This document shows, piece after piece, positions 1 to 5,902 of a DNA stretch of 6,681 bases. How positions within the stretch are numbered: the first letter of the stretch is position 1; the number at the start of each line of letters is the position of its first letter. The translations under genes were made by a program, and so were the position numbers. The stretch is from CAZILN01 sp964540005. GTDB lineage: Bacteria > Bacteroidota > Bacteroidia > Bacteroidales > SM23-62. Location of the stretch: positions 1 to 6,681 of the forward strand of contig CAZILN010000131.1 of assembly GCA_964540005.1 (NCBI GenBank). The letters run 5' to 3'. The notes beneath the pieces were generated by a model. That model saw only the letters and a list, made by a program, of their open reading frames with translations, did not search any database and had not been told where the DNA came from.

Positions 1-119
1 CATTTTATAATCGTATTTGTACTATTTGCATCAATAATACTCGCCTCAATACCTGCACCAACCAATGATACCCCATTTTTCATTAAAATGGGGAAGCTTT
101 CCCCCAGGGTTGGATTGTA
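1..119 (-). repeat. Direct repeat copy B inside the beta-helix gene, truncated by window edge
   Basis: This is the second copy of the block at 1147-1265, with 119 of 119 bases identical. The match breaks at position 120 (A here, G at 1266) and decays further on. The other end of the repeat lies left of the window, so its full length is unknown. Confidence 0.95.
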
Positions 120-1463
120 AGTACCAGCTGAAACGTAAATCGTAAAACCATTATCGTTAATCCGGTTTAATGCATAGGTAATAGTTTGCCATGGACTGCC
201 AGATGAACCATCACCTGTAGTGTTGCTGCCTGAAGTAGCATTTACATAAATAGAAGTTGGTAAAGATGGTGGCGAGCTACTAACTGTTGCCTCAGTAGTA
301 TTTCCATAAGTACCAATATTTATTCTTTCACCATTTGGTGATGGTTCAATATGATATTCAAATGTTGGATCACCTGCATCAATAGCAGGTGATCCTGACC
401 TGAGGTGATAATCACTATTTATTTTATCCACAAACATCGGGTCACCATCAATATTATTCTCGCATTCGGCAACACCTGTATTCAATGAAGCTACAGTATA
501 ATAATCTGTTGATCCTTCATCATAATATAATCCTGATTCATTAGCATAAAATAAGTTGTACCATACTTTCCCCGGATCACTTGAAGAGCTGCTTTCATTG
601 ATTCCATAACCTGAATTCAAGGATATAATATTATTGAATATTGAATCTGTTGATGAAGAATTGATACGTATACCATCACCGTCATTATCTGAAATTGTAT
701 TATTGAGTATTCTTGGAGAACCAGAACCTGTGGTGTATATACAACTATAAGCATCAGCCCTATTGTTAATAATAAGATTGCCTTGTATTAGTGGAGATGA
801 ATCAAGAATATAGATTCCATTTCCATTGTCATAATTAGCCAAATTGTCACTGATGATATTATTGATGATCAAAGGAGAGGAGTTTTTTAAATAAAATCCT
901 CCTCCACCCGATTGTGATGCAGAATTTGCAGTGATGATATTATTTATGATGGTAGGGGATGAATTCTCAATGTAAAAACCCGATCCTGAAAGAAATACAT
1001 AATTTCCACTGATTTTATTGTTCATGATTTTCAATGCCGAACCAGCAGAAATATAAAATCCTCCTCCATAATCTGTTGATTGATACTTACCCCCATGTTG
1101 TATAGTGAATCCTTCTATTTTTGTAGAATTATCAGTTATACCAATGCATTTTATAATCGTATTTGTACTATTTGCATCAATAATACTCGCCTCAATACCT
1201 GCACCAACCAATGATACCCCATTTTTCATTAAAATGGGGAAGCTTTCCCCCAGGGTTGGATTGTAGGTACCTTCTGCTACATTAATCGTATGCCCGGTCC
1301 CGGCAATCTGGTTTAAAGTATAAGTGATGGTTTGCCATGGATCGCCCAAGGTTCCGTCACCGGTGCTGTTGTTACCATTAACAGCATCGACGTAATAATC
1401 AGATGCTATAGCCTGGATAAAAAAGAAATATAATATTGAAGTAATAACCGATGTTCTAATCAT
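1..1463 (-). CDS. Secreted right-handed parallel beta-helix repeat protein (DUF1565/NosD-like), 3' end outside window
   Basis: The frame is open from the ATG at 1463-1461 to the window edge (487 codons, no stop seen). Residues 1-20 form a signal peptide (hydrophobic LYFFFIQAIA). Residues 23-105 match the usual N-terminal cap of this class: YYVDA, GDGT, DPWQTITYTL, then GVSLVGAG. Residues about 118-310 are a ladder of PbH1-type coils of about 23-27 residues, such as SSPTIINNIITAN and SSPLIINNIISDN, with GGGF or GNGIY turns. Residues 340-388 are the typical unit end: DPMFVD, YHLRSGSPAIDAGD, then INIGTYGN. At about residue 404 a second unit starts (IYVNATSGSN, GSPWQTITYAL) and repeats the first with a 382-residue period. 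Such proteins are exported or surface-bound, often with carbohydrate or adhesive roles; substrate and activity cannot be inferred here. A C-terminal secretion domain (for example type IX) would lie outside the window. The gene looks more AT-rich than its neighbours. Confidence 0.9.
   Translation of the reverse strand, partial: MIRTSVITSILYFFFIQAIASDYYVDAVNGNNSTGDGTLGDPWQTITYTLNQIAGTGHTINVAEGTYNPTLGESFPILMKNGVSLVGAGIEASIIDANSTNTIIKCIGITDNSTKIEGFTIQHGGKYQSTDYGGGFYISAGSALKIMNNKISGNYVFLSGSGFYIENSSPTIINNIITANSASQSGGGGFYLKNSSPLIINNIISDNLANYDNGNGIYILDSSPLIQGNLIINNRADAYSCIYTTGSGSPRILNNTISDNDGDGIRINSSSTDSIFNNIISLNSGYGINESSSSSDPGKVWYNLFYANESGLYYDEGSTDYYTVASLNTGVAECENNIDGDPMFVDKINSDYHLRSGSPAIDAGDPTFEYHIEPSPNGERINIGTYGNTTEATVSSSPPSLPTSIYVNATSGSNTTGDGSSGSPWQTITYALNRINDNGFTIYVSAGTYNPTLGESFPILMKNGVSLVGAGIEASIIDANSTNTIIK
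1147..1265 (-). repeat. Direct repeat copy A inside the beta-helix gene
   Basis: This segment is identical, base for base, to 1-119, at a distance of 1146 bp (382 codons, in frame). It encodes about residues 67-105 of the protein (YNPTLGESFPILMK through GVSLVGAGIEASIIDA to the Lys before Cys106). On the N-terminal side of the unit (above 1265) identity drops at once to a diverged but clearly homologous sequence. Confidence 0.95.
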
Positions 1464-1473
1464 GATTTTTAGA

Positions 1474-1494
1474 ACAAACCAGATTATGGTTTGT
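1474..1494 (-). promoter_or_regulatory. Inverted repeat directly upstream of the beta-helix start codon
   Basis: ACAAACC (1474-1480) and GGTTTGT (1488-1494) are perfect 7-bp complements around a 7-base loop. In the minus-strand mRNA this hairpin ends about 10 bases before the ATG, where the ribosome would bind. It could modulate translation initiation or be a protein-binding palindrome. The pairing is visible in the sequence; the role is inferred. Confidence 0.4.
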
Positions 1495-1535
1495 AATCGT
1501 ATAAAAAAATAGATAAAATCATAAAAAGAAAAAAA

Positions 1536-1599
1536 GAGGTTACATAGGATTGTATAAAAATGGTATGGTTTTTATAAACCTACATGATAAAAGAACCTC
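1536..1599 (-). promoter_or_regulatory. Nested stem-loop in the 5' leader of the beta-helix gene
   Basis: Three nested complementary segments stack into one long hairpin: GAGGTT (1536-1541) with AACCTC (1594-1599), TAGG (1545-1548) with CCTA (1579-1582), and TATAAAAA (1553-1560) with TTTTTATA (1569-1576). The loop is 8 bases (1561-1568). It lies between the proposed promoter box at 1617-1624 and the start codon, so it would be transcribed as part of a leader of roughly 150 bases. It matches no riboswitch class I recognise. It may stabilise the mRNA, act as a leader attenuator, or be chance pairing in AT-rich DNA. Confidence 0.35.
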
Positions 1600-1616
1600 A
1601 TGAGAATAAAAACTTA

Positions 1617-1624
1617 CAAATATA
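1617..1624 (-). promoter_or_regulatory. Possible Bacteroidota -7 promoter box for the beta-helix gene
   Basis: The minus strand reads TATATTTG, a full match to the Bacteroidota TAnnTTTG -7 element. No clear TTTG -33 element sits 19-21 bp upstream, so this is only a half match. It lies in the 261-bp gap after the CYTH gene, which supports separate transcription of the beta-helix gene. The rest of that gap is AT-rich and holds the two hairpins listed separately plus a weak 6-bp inverted repeat at 1659-1675 (ATTTCA/TGAAAT), just past the CYTH stop, with no long T run. Confidence 0.35.
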
Positions 1625-1724
1625 AATAGACTAATTGCTATCTAAAATTACAAAATATATTTCAGGATTTGAAATTGATTTTACATACGGAACACAAACC
1701 CTGTCTTTAGTTTCAGTTTACTAC

Positions 1725-2237
1725 TTATACTTCCCTTCCCATATCACTGTAAGATTCTGAAACCAGCTCTTCTTCTTTGATCCCGAATTCACTCAACAGA
1801 CTGTGACATTGCCTGTAAAGGTCTGCTTCTGTCAGTTCGCCTTCCTGTTTTGCCTCAATTTCAACAAAACTTCCCAGGCTTTCCAGCTGATCAATATGGA
1901 TCTTAATATTGTCCAGGTACCAGATCTCCCTGGTTTTTCGTACAACTGTCCTGATACCAAGGGACCTTTCCAGAATCCTCTTAAGGGCCGGACTGTCTTC
2001 GGGTTTATACAGGATACAATCACTTTTCTTCGGACCCGCTTCATCGACGCGGAAATAAAAGATCAGATTATTTTCAATATTCCCTTCCCTGAGCTTCAAC
2101 CTTCCCCGGGGTACGGAAAAATAGGTGTCAGTCTGATAATCAGTTCCTTTGAATTCAGCATGCTTTGATAAAAGTATTTCCCTGATAATTATCGGGTTAG
2201 CACACCTTGCTTTTATTTCAATATTGATAACATCCAT
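1725..2237 (-). CDS. CYTH-domain protein (class IV adenylate cyclase / triphosphate tunnel enzyme superfamily)
   Basis: The 170-residue product has the CYTH layout. NIEIKAR at residues 5-11 is the first strand with the ExK core, GRLKLRE at 45-51 has the basic phosphate-binding residues, LYKPED is at 76-81, and KTREIWYLDNIKIHID spans 101-116. LGSFVEIEAK at 121-130 is the acidic strand that binds metal, and SESYSDM at 160-166 is near the end. CYTH enzymes act on triphosphate substrates inside a tunnel fold; members include CyaB-type adenylate cyclases and thiamine- or inorganic triphosphatases. No signal peptide is present, so it is cytoplasmic. The first Glu of the classic ExExK is Asn5 here, which I believe is common in this subfamily but have not checked. 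The substrate cannot be decided from sequence. The ATG at 2237 is the only sensible start, and the gene diverges from the DUF2147 gene. Family assignment is firm; biochemical role is open. Confidence 0.88.
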   Translation of the reverse strand: MDVINIEIKARCANPIIIREILLSKHAEFKGTDYQTDTYFSVPRGRLKLREGNIENNLIFYFRVDEAGPKKSDCILYKPEDSPALKRILERSLGIRTVVRKTREIWYLDNIKIHIDQLESLGSFVEIEAKQEGELTEADLYRQCHSLLSEFGIKEEELVSESYSDMGREV

Positions 2238-2245
2238 TTATTTAT

Positions 2246-2277
2246 TCTGTGCATTTATTTAAAAATTCCTTATTTTG
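2246..2277 (+). promoter_or_regulatory. Possible promoter of the DUF2147 gene
   Basis: TATTTTG at 2271-2277 resembles the Bacteroidota TAnnTTTG -7 element with one base missing, and TCTG at 2246-2249, 21 bp upstream, resembles the TTTG -33 element. Transcription would begin at about 2283, giving a leader of about 30 bases before the ATG at 2316. This 78-bp divergent gap must also contain the start of CYTH transcription on the other strand. Confidence 0.35.
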
Positions 2278-2315
2278 CCGGTATAAAAGTAATTATCTAA
2301 CAAAAACACTCCCCA

Positions 2316-2780
2316 ATGAAAAGAGCATTCCTACTGATTTCTGTACTGGTTATTGCGATTTCCCAGACATTTGCCCAGGCCGACAGGGTGATCGGTTACT
2401 GGCTGACCGAGGATGGTGATTCACAGGTAAGGATCTTTAAAGCTACAAACGGAAAGTATTATGGCCAGATTGAATGGCTGGATGAGCCCAATGAGAATGG
2501 GAAACCCAAGGTTGATGACGATAATCCCGATCCCAAGCTCCAAAACCGTCCTATTATGGGATTGCGCCTGCTAAACAGTTTTGACTATAATGCCAAGAAT
2601 GAGGAATGGAAGAACGGAACCATTTATGATCCGAAAAGCGGAAATACATATGATTGTTATATGTGGTTTGAAGATAACAATTATAACACTCTGTACATCA
2701 AAGGTTTTGTAATGGGGATACGGTTCCTCGGCCGTGAAACCCAATGGACAAAAGAATCAGAACTGAGGGAACAAACCTAG
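2316..2780 (+). CDS. DUF2147 family secreted protein
   Basis: The 154-residue product starts with a signal peptide (MKRAFLLISVLVIAISQTFAQ), probably cut after Gln21 or nearby. The mature part follows the DUF2147 pattern: VIGYWLTEDGDSQVRIF at 25-41, GKYYGQIEWL at 46-55, the NPDP turn at 70-73, and LQNRPIMGLRLL at 75-86. EWKNGTIYDPKSGNTYDC at 97-114 and LYIKGFVMGIRFLGRETQW at 126-144 complete it. Length and motif order are normal for the family, so it is complete. DUF2147 proteins are predicted small lipocalin-like barrels outside the inner membrane; I know of no established biochemical function. It carries one cysteine (Cys114). No neighbour reveals its job, and 190 bp separate it from the next gene. 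Confidence 0.9.
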   Translation: MKRAFLLISVLVIAISQTFAQADRVIGYWLTEDGDSQVRIFKATNGKYYGQIEWLDEPNENGKPKVDDDNPDPKLQNRPIMGLRLLNSFDYNAKNEEWKNGTIYDPKSGNTYDCYMWFEDNNYNTLYIKGFVMGIRFLGRETQWTKESELREQT

Positions 2781-2814
2781 CCCGGATATACATCATTCTT
2801 TATAATTTATTGTC

Positions 2815-2844
2815 CGCTTGCGTACATCAATTGTAACGTAAGCG
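2815..2844 (+). terminator. Stem-loop downstream of the DUF2147 gene, possible terminator
   Basis: CGCTTGCGT (2815-2823) pairs with ACGTAAGCG (2836-2844) over 9 bp with one G-T wobble, around a 12-base loop. It lies 35 bp after the stop codon. No U-run follows (the next bases are TTCACTTC), so it is not a canonical intrinsic terminator. It could be an mRNA 3'-end stabiliser, a bidirectional element or a binding site. The remaining non-coding bases to 2970 hold no open frame worth calling. Confidence 0.35.
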
Positions 2845-2917
2845 TTCACTTCTTGCAATATCAGACACAGGGGTCTTGTCTGTATCTATTTCATTTTGTG
2901 TATTTTATAAATTCTGG

Positions 2918-2937
2918 CACAATAAATGATAATTGTG
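2918..2937 (+). promoter_or_regulatory. Inverted repeat upstream of the LExWM-repeat gene
   Basis: CACAAT (2918-2923) and ATTGTG (2932-2937) are perfect complements separated by 8 bases, centred about 43 bp before the ATG at 2971. The position fits an operator or a leader hairpin. No good TTTG / TAnnTTTG promoter pair with correct spacing was found around it, so function is uncertain. Confidence 0.25.
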
Positions 2938-2970
2938 TAGTAGAGTTTGAATAACAGCAATAGACACAAA

Positions 2971-3336
2971 ATGAAAAGATATATCACCACCTTAGTATTA
3001 GCAGCAGGGATCTTCGGACAACTTATACTTGCCAATCAAACTGCCACCAAAACAGATTATTCAAAATCATTTATTGAAAATGAGATTTTACTGGTGGAAG
3101 AAGAAATGGTGCCCGGTCTCGAGGATTGGATGATAACCGATATACATTCTCTATCTGAAGTGATTGGTCTTGAAGCTGATTACAGACTGGAAGACTGGAT
3201 GCTGGAGACACATAACATTAATGCCGTTGCAGTTGAAGATGAACTGGAACTGGAACCCTGGATGAAAGTTGCCGCATCTGTGGTTGAGGATGATGAGATA
3301 GAATTAGAAAATTGGATGTTCGTTTTTCATAGATAA
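2971..3336 (+). CDS. Small secreted acidic protein with four L-E-x-W-M repeats, function unknown
   Basis: I chose the ATG at 2971 (121 residues) because the signal peptide then begins in the normal way (MKRYITTLVLAAGIFGQLI, cut near LAN). An in-frame TTG at 2947 would only add a polar stretch ahead of it. The mature part is strongly acidic and has four copies of one short motif: LEDWM at 50-54, LEDWM at 73-77, LEPWM at 94-98 and LENWM at 112-116. Spacings are 23, 21 and 18 residues. Each copy follows an acidic run such as VEEEM, VEDELE or VEDDEIE. There is no cysteine after the signal peptide, no membrane segment and no known enzyme motif. The chain ends in FVFHR five residues after the last motif. 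It is probably exported to the periplasm or beyond. It looks monocistronic, with non-coding DNA before it and a strong terminator after it. I have an impression that similar WM-repeat proteins occur in other Bacteroidota, but cannot name a family. Confidence 0.8.
   Translation: MKRYITTLVLAAGIFGQLILANQTATKTDYSKSFIENEILLVEEEMVPGLEDWMITDIHSLSEVIGLEADYRLEDWMLETHNINAVAVEDELELEPWMKVAASVVEDDEIELENWMFVFHR
3118..3318 (+). repeat. Four-copy LExWM protein-level repeat
   Basis: The copies begin at 3118, 3187, 3250 and 3304. The codons differ between copies (Leu as CTC, CTG and TTA; Glu as GAG and GAA), while Leu, Glu, Trp and Met are kept. The repeat is therefore conserved at the protein level and not a recent DNA duplication. 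Confidence 0.75.
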
Positions 3337-3369
3337 TTTAGGTTTAGCGGTTAGTAGTTATTATTCATA

Positions 3370-3401
3370 AGGCATCCCCTGATCGGGGATGCTTTTTTTT
3401 T
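3370..3401 (+). terminator. Rho-independent terminator after the LExWM-repeat gene
   Basis: GCATCCCC (3372-3379) and GGGGATGC (3385-3392) form a perfect 8-bp, GC-rich stem with a 5-base loop, followed by nine T residues (3393-3401). It lies 36 bp past the stop codon and 37 bp before the next start, so it separates the LExWM gene from the CoA-binding gene. Confidence 0.9.
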
Positions 3402-3438
3402 ATTAATTTAAGCCATCCAAATCTAAATCTAGAATCCA

Positions 3439-3891
3439 ATGACTAAACTTGCAATGGTTCAATCATTTCTTGAACCAAAAAAACTGGCAATTGCCGGCGT
3501 ATCAAGGAATCCAAAAAAATTCGGCCGGGTAGTGTACGAACATCTGAAAAAAAGGGAATTCCAGGTCTTCGCAATAAATCCCAACGTTGACAGTATAAAT
3601 GGAGATCCATGTTATAAAACAATAGCTGATATCCCAGAAGAGGTTCACAACCTGTATATAGTCACACCGAAGGTTCAAACGAAAAATGTGATTCAGTCTG
3701 CAATTGACAGGGGTATTAAAAATATCTGGATACAGCAGTCTTCAGAAACCACTGAAGCAATAGAACTTGCCGAACAAAATGATGTGAACCTTATCTATAA
3801 AGAATGCATCTTTAAGTTTGCAGAACCTGTGACAGGACCTCATAAATTTCACAGTTTAATCAGTAAGATTTTCGGGACTTATCCGAAATAA
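3439..3891 (+). CDS. CoA-binding domain protein (YccU-like, CoA_binding_2)
   Basis: The 150-residue product is a single Rossmann-type CoA-binding domain like that of succinyl-CoA synthetase alpha. LAIAGVSRNPKKFGRVVYEHL at 16-36 is the nucleotide-binding loop, and FAINPNVDSINGDPCYKTIADI at 44-65 carries the INPN and G-x-x-CY motifs. LYIVTPKVQT is at 72-81, NIWIQQSSETTEAIELA at 95-111 replaces the more usual WxQxG, and YKECIFKF at 120-127 is the family's conserved Cys segment. It is cytoplasmic, with no signal peptide. Members of this family bind CoA; the physiological role is not settled. A second Met (residue 6, MVQSFL) could be the true start, since homologs often begin there; neither has a clear ribosome binding site. 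The GIN gene starts 47 bp after its stop on the same strand, so the two may be co-transcribed, without an obvious functional link. Confidence 0.9.
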   Translation: MTKLAMVQSFLEPKKLAIAGVSRNPKKFGRVVYEHLKKREFQVFAINPNVDSINGDPCYKTIADIPEEVHNLYIVTPKVQTKNVIQSAIDRGIKNIWIQQSSETTEAIELAEQNDVNLIYKECIFKFAEPVTGPHKFHSLISKIFGTYPK

Positions 3892-3902
3892 AAATTAATC
3901 AT

Positions 3903-3923
3903 CAGAGATATTTATACTCTCTG
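3903..3923 (+). other. Short inverted repeat between the CoA-binding and GIN genes
   Basis: CAGAGA (3903-3908) and TCTCTG (3918-3923) are perfect complements with a 9-base AT-rich loop. The stem is only 6 bp and no T run follows, so it is a poor terminator. It may be a weak mRNA structure within a dicistronic transcript or chance. Confidence 0.25.
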
Positions 3924-3938
3924 CTAAAATCTATTAAG

Positions 3939-4661
3939 ATGAAGAAAATCAGGATTTTTCAATTTACCCTACTGTTGGCTGTTATTTTTTACCAGGGATG
4001 TATTCTGGATTACGCACAGACAATTTATGGTAACGGAAATGTTATCACAAAAGAGAGAGAAGTCGAACCCTTTAATAAACTAAAGGTCAGCAGCGGTATA
4101 GATGTATATATCACCCAGGGAGATGTTGAAACACTTAAACTGGAAGCCGACGAAAACCTTCATGATGTAATAAATACAGAGGTAAGGGAGGGGACTCTGC
4201 GTATCTGGACCGAATATAATATCAGGAAGGCAGAAGATAAGAAGGTCCATTTAAGTTACAGGGACCTGTCGTCTATCAAAATATCCAGTGCCGGTGATGT
4301 TTATGGAACCAACCGGATGAAAGCCGGGGACCTTCGTTTGAGCCTGAGCAGTGCAGGGGACCTGGAACTGGAATTGGATGCCGGTTCGATTGACATTAAT
4401 ATCAGCAGTTCGGGTGATGCACGCCTGAGCGGAACGACTGATGTACTTGAAGCCAGCCTGAGCAGCGCCGGGGACCTTCATGCATTTGAACTGGTAGCAA
4501 AGAAATGTAAGGTCAATGCATCCAGTGCAGGTAGTGCCAGGGTAAATGCAAGTGAAGAGCTGGATATGTCATCATCCAGTGCCGGTGATATACACTATAA
4601 AGGTGATGCGAAAATCACCCGTATGAGTACCTCCAGCGCCGGGAGTATTGTTAAGAACTAG
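3939..4661 (+). CDS. Head GIN domain (DUF2807) exported adhesin-like protein
   Basis: The 240-residue product opens with a basic-hydrophobic export signal (KKIRIFQFTLLLAVIFYQGC). Cys21 could be a lipoprotein acceptor, though FYQG is a loose lipobox; cleavage after Ala26-Gln27 is the alternative. Residues 29-100 show the N-terminal GIN pattern: GNGNVITKEREVEPFNKLKV, SSGIDVYITQGD at 51-62, LKLEADENL at 67-74 and GTLRIW at 85-90. From about 116 to the C-terminus runs a beta-helical ladder of seven S-S-A/S-G-D/S turns at 116, 137, 156, 175, 195, 213 and 232. The rung length is 18-21 residues, as expected for the DUF2807 beta-solenoid. The family is labelled putative auto-transporter adhesin in databases, but its true role is unknown; it is common in Bacteroidota cell envelopes. 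The protein ends just after the seventh turn, so the gene is complete. Confidence 0.88.
   Translation: MKKIRIFQFTLLLAVIFYQGCILDYAQTIYGNGNVITKEREVEPFNKLKVSSGIDVYITQGDVETLKLEADENLHDVINTEVREGTLRIWTEYNIRKAEDKKVHLSYRDLSSIKISSAGDVYGTNRMKAGDLRLSLSSAGDLELELDAGSIDINISSSGDARLSGTTDVLEASLSSAGDLHAFELVAKKCKVNASSAGSARVNASEELDMSSSSAGDIHYKGDAKITRMSTSSAGSIVKN
4284..4646 (+). repeat. Seven-copy SSAGD turn array of the GIN protein
   Basis: Each copy reads roughly AGC/TCC-AGT/AGC-GCN-GGN-GAY at the DNA level, spaced 54-63 bp. The fifth and seventh copies end in Ser instead of Asp (SSAGS), and the third is SSSGD. Sequence between the turns is diverged, so these are old solenoid rungs and not a fresh tandem duplication. 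Confidence 0.8.
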
Positions 4662-4740
4662 CCCCCGGATTTACAGCAATCCAATTATGTGTTAATTTTT
4701 GACGGATTTTTGATGAGTTCATGAGTGCCAGCATCCGTAT

Positions 4741-5865
4741 CTATAGATTAAAGCCAAGCCGTACATCCATAAAATCGGCATCCTGACCGTAGGCCTTGAC
4801 ATTGAGGCCGGTAAAAATATGATCGGTGAGCCTTAGACTCAGTCCGTATCTCTGATAGAGGTACGCTTCATCTATATATGGAGCATAAAGGTAATAACCG
4901 AATTGCTGGTAAAAAATAAAACGGCCGAAAAGCCATTCAATGCCTGCCAGCGCACCTACTTTGTTATGGTCGGGGTACTCACCCTTATCATCAGTAATAT
5001 TATTGTTTATTATCTTCTCTCTCAAAGACAAAGCATCGACCCATTCAAATCCACCGGATAGAGCAAATATACGGCCCATGGCCCGGCTGTAATTCATGCT
5101 CAGTCCATATACCGGGGCCCTGTTCTGAGAGGTACCTGTTTTAACCGGTTTGGCAGAAAATGAACCTACCAGATCGAACCGGTTCTTTTTATCAACCAGG
5201 ACAATATCAGGGTCTTTTTCCCTCTGCATGAATTCCGGATTATCGAAACTGTAATCAAAACCTGCATTCAGGGATGGAAAATTTATGCCCAGGTTCGGTT
5301 CTGAATAACCTGCGTTTGAAATATGATTAAAATTGGCAGCCAACCTGAAATTTACCCTTTCACTCAATGCGTAATTACAACTCAGGCTGAACACACCTAT
5401 AAAACTGATGTGGCTGCTAAAAAAAAGATTATCAGGATTGCTTACCTCATCATATACATGGGTAAGGTAAACCGGTCCAAGACCGAAGCGTATGGCAAAA
5501 CTCAGTGACTTTTCCGGCCTGATATACGGTTCAATGAAAGGGTACACCCCCACAGCACTGCCAAGCACGTCCGGTAAGTCAAAATTAGTGTATCTCACGG
5601 CAATACCTGAACGCGGATAGCAATAACAGTAATTCCATATATTCTTTTTGCGCAGGTGCCAGTTAATATCCGCTTCAATGCACCAGGGATTTGATTGTGT
5701 TATCTCATCCTTGAGTTTTTGAGTATGCTGAATGACAAAACTCTTATGAAATCTTGCACCGATGATATGCAGGGGATCAGCTCCCGGTTCTACCTGACCG
5801 GACAGCCGCCCTGATATAAACATTGAAAATGCAGGTATTAAAAAAAGTATTGTGGTTCGGTTCAT
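4741..5865 (-). CDS. Acyloxyacyl hydrolase, PagL-like lipid A 3-O-deacylase family, outer membrane
   Basis: The 374-residue product has a signal peptide (about residues 1-24, ending RLSGQ) followed by alternating beta-strand sequence typical of an outer-membrane barrel. NFRLAANFNHISNAG at 172-186 and EPNLGINFPSLNAGFDYSF at 189-207 match the PagL active-site region, where a His-x-Ser pair (His181, Ser183) is catalytic. PagL removes the 3-O-linked acyl chain of lipid A in the outer membrane. In Pseudomonas PagL the third triad member is a Glu 12 residues after the Ser; here that place is Asn195, so activity is not assured. PagL itself is a single barrel of about 150-170 residues. This protein adds about 145 residues (230-374) with more aromatic beta-strands, as in the long Bacteroidota form. 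It ends in GFNL, not the usual terminal Phe. The start is 37 bp after the upstream barrel gene, so they are probably one operon. Confidence 0.82.
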   Translation of the reverse strand: MNRTTILFLIPAFSMFISGRLSGQVEPGADPLHIIGARFHKSFVIQHTQKLKDEITQSNPWCIEADINWHLRKKNIWNYCYCYPRSGIAVRYTNFDLPDVLGSAVGVYPFIEPYIRPEKSLSFAIRFGLGPVYLTHVYDEVSNPDNLFFSSHISFIGVFSLSCNYALSERVNFRLAANFNHISNAGYSEPNLGINFPSLNAGFDYSFDNPEFMQREKDPDIVLVDKKNRFDLVGSFSAKPVKTGTSQNRAPVYGLSMNYSRAMGRIFALSGGFEWVDALSLREKIINNNITDDKGEYPDHNKVGALAGIEWLFGRFIFYQQFGYYLYAPYIDEAYLYQRYGLSLRLTDHIFTGLNVKAYGQDADFMDVRLGFNL

Positions 5866-5902
5866 TCTCAGCAGTATTGCCGGGAGTAAATAAATCCGGA
5901 TT

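Noticed and set aside
1..1265. The long direct repeat as ends of an insertion sequence or transposon
   Set aside because: The repeat is in frame inside one open reading frame, the DNA between encodes continuous beta-helix, and no transposase is present.
1803..2168. Open frame of 121 codons on the plus strand
   Set aside because: It lies wholly antisense to the CYTH gene, whose protein motifs are clear; the plus-strand product has no recognisable features.
2947..2970. TTG start giving an extra eight residues to the LExWM protein
   Set aside because: It would put a polar extension before a normal signal peptide; the ATG at 2971 begins Met-Lys-Arg followed directly by the hydrophobic core.
4251..4481. 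Minus-strand frame with repeated-looking residues
   Set aside because: It is the reverse reading of the SSAGD repeat codons of the GIN gene.
4702..4738. ACGGAT/ATCCGT inverted repeat between the convergent GIN and PagL-like genes
   Set aside because: Six base pairs around a 25-base loop, with no T run on either side, is too weak to call a bidirectional terminator.
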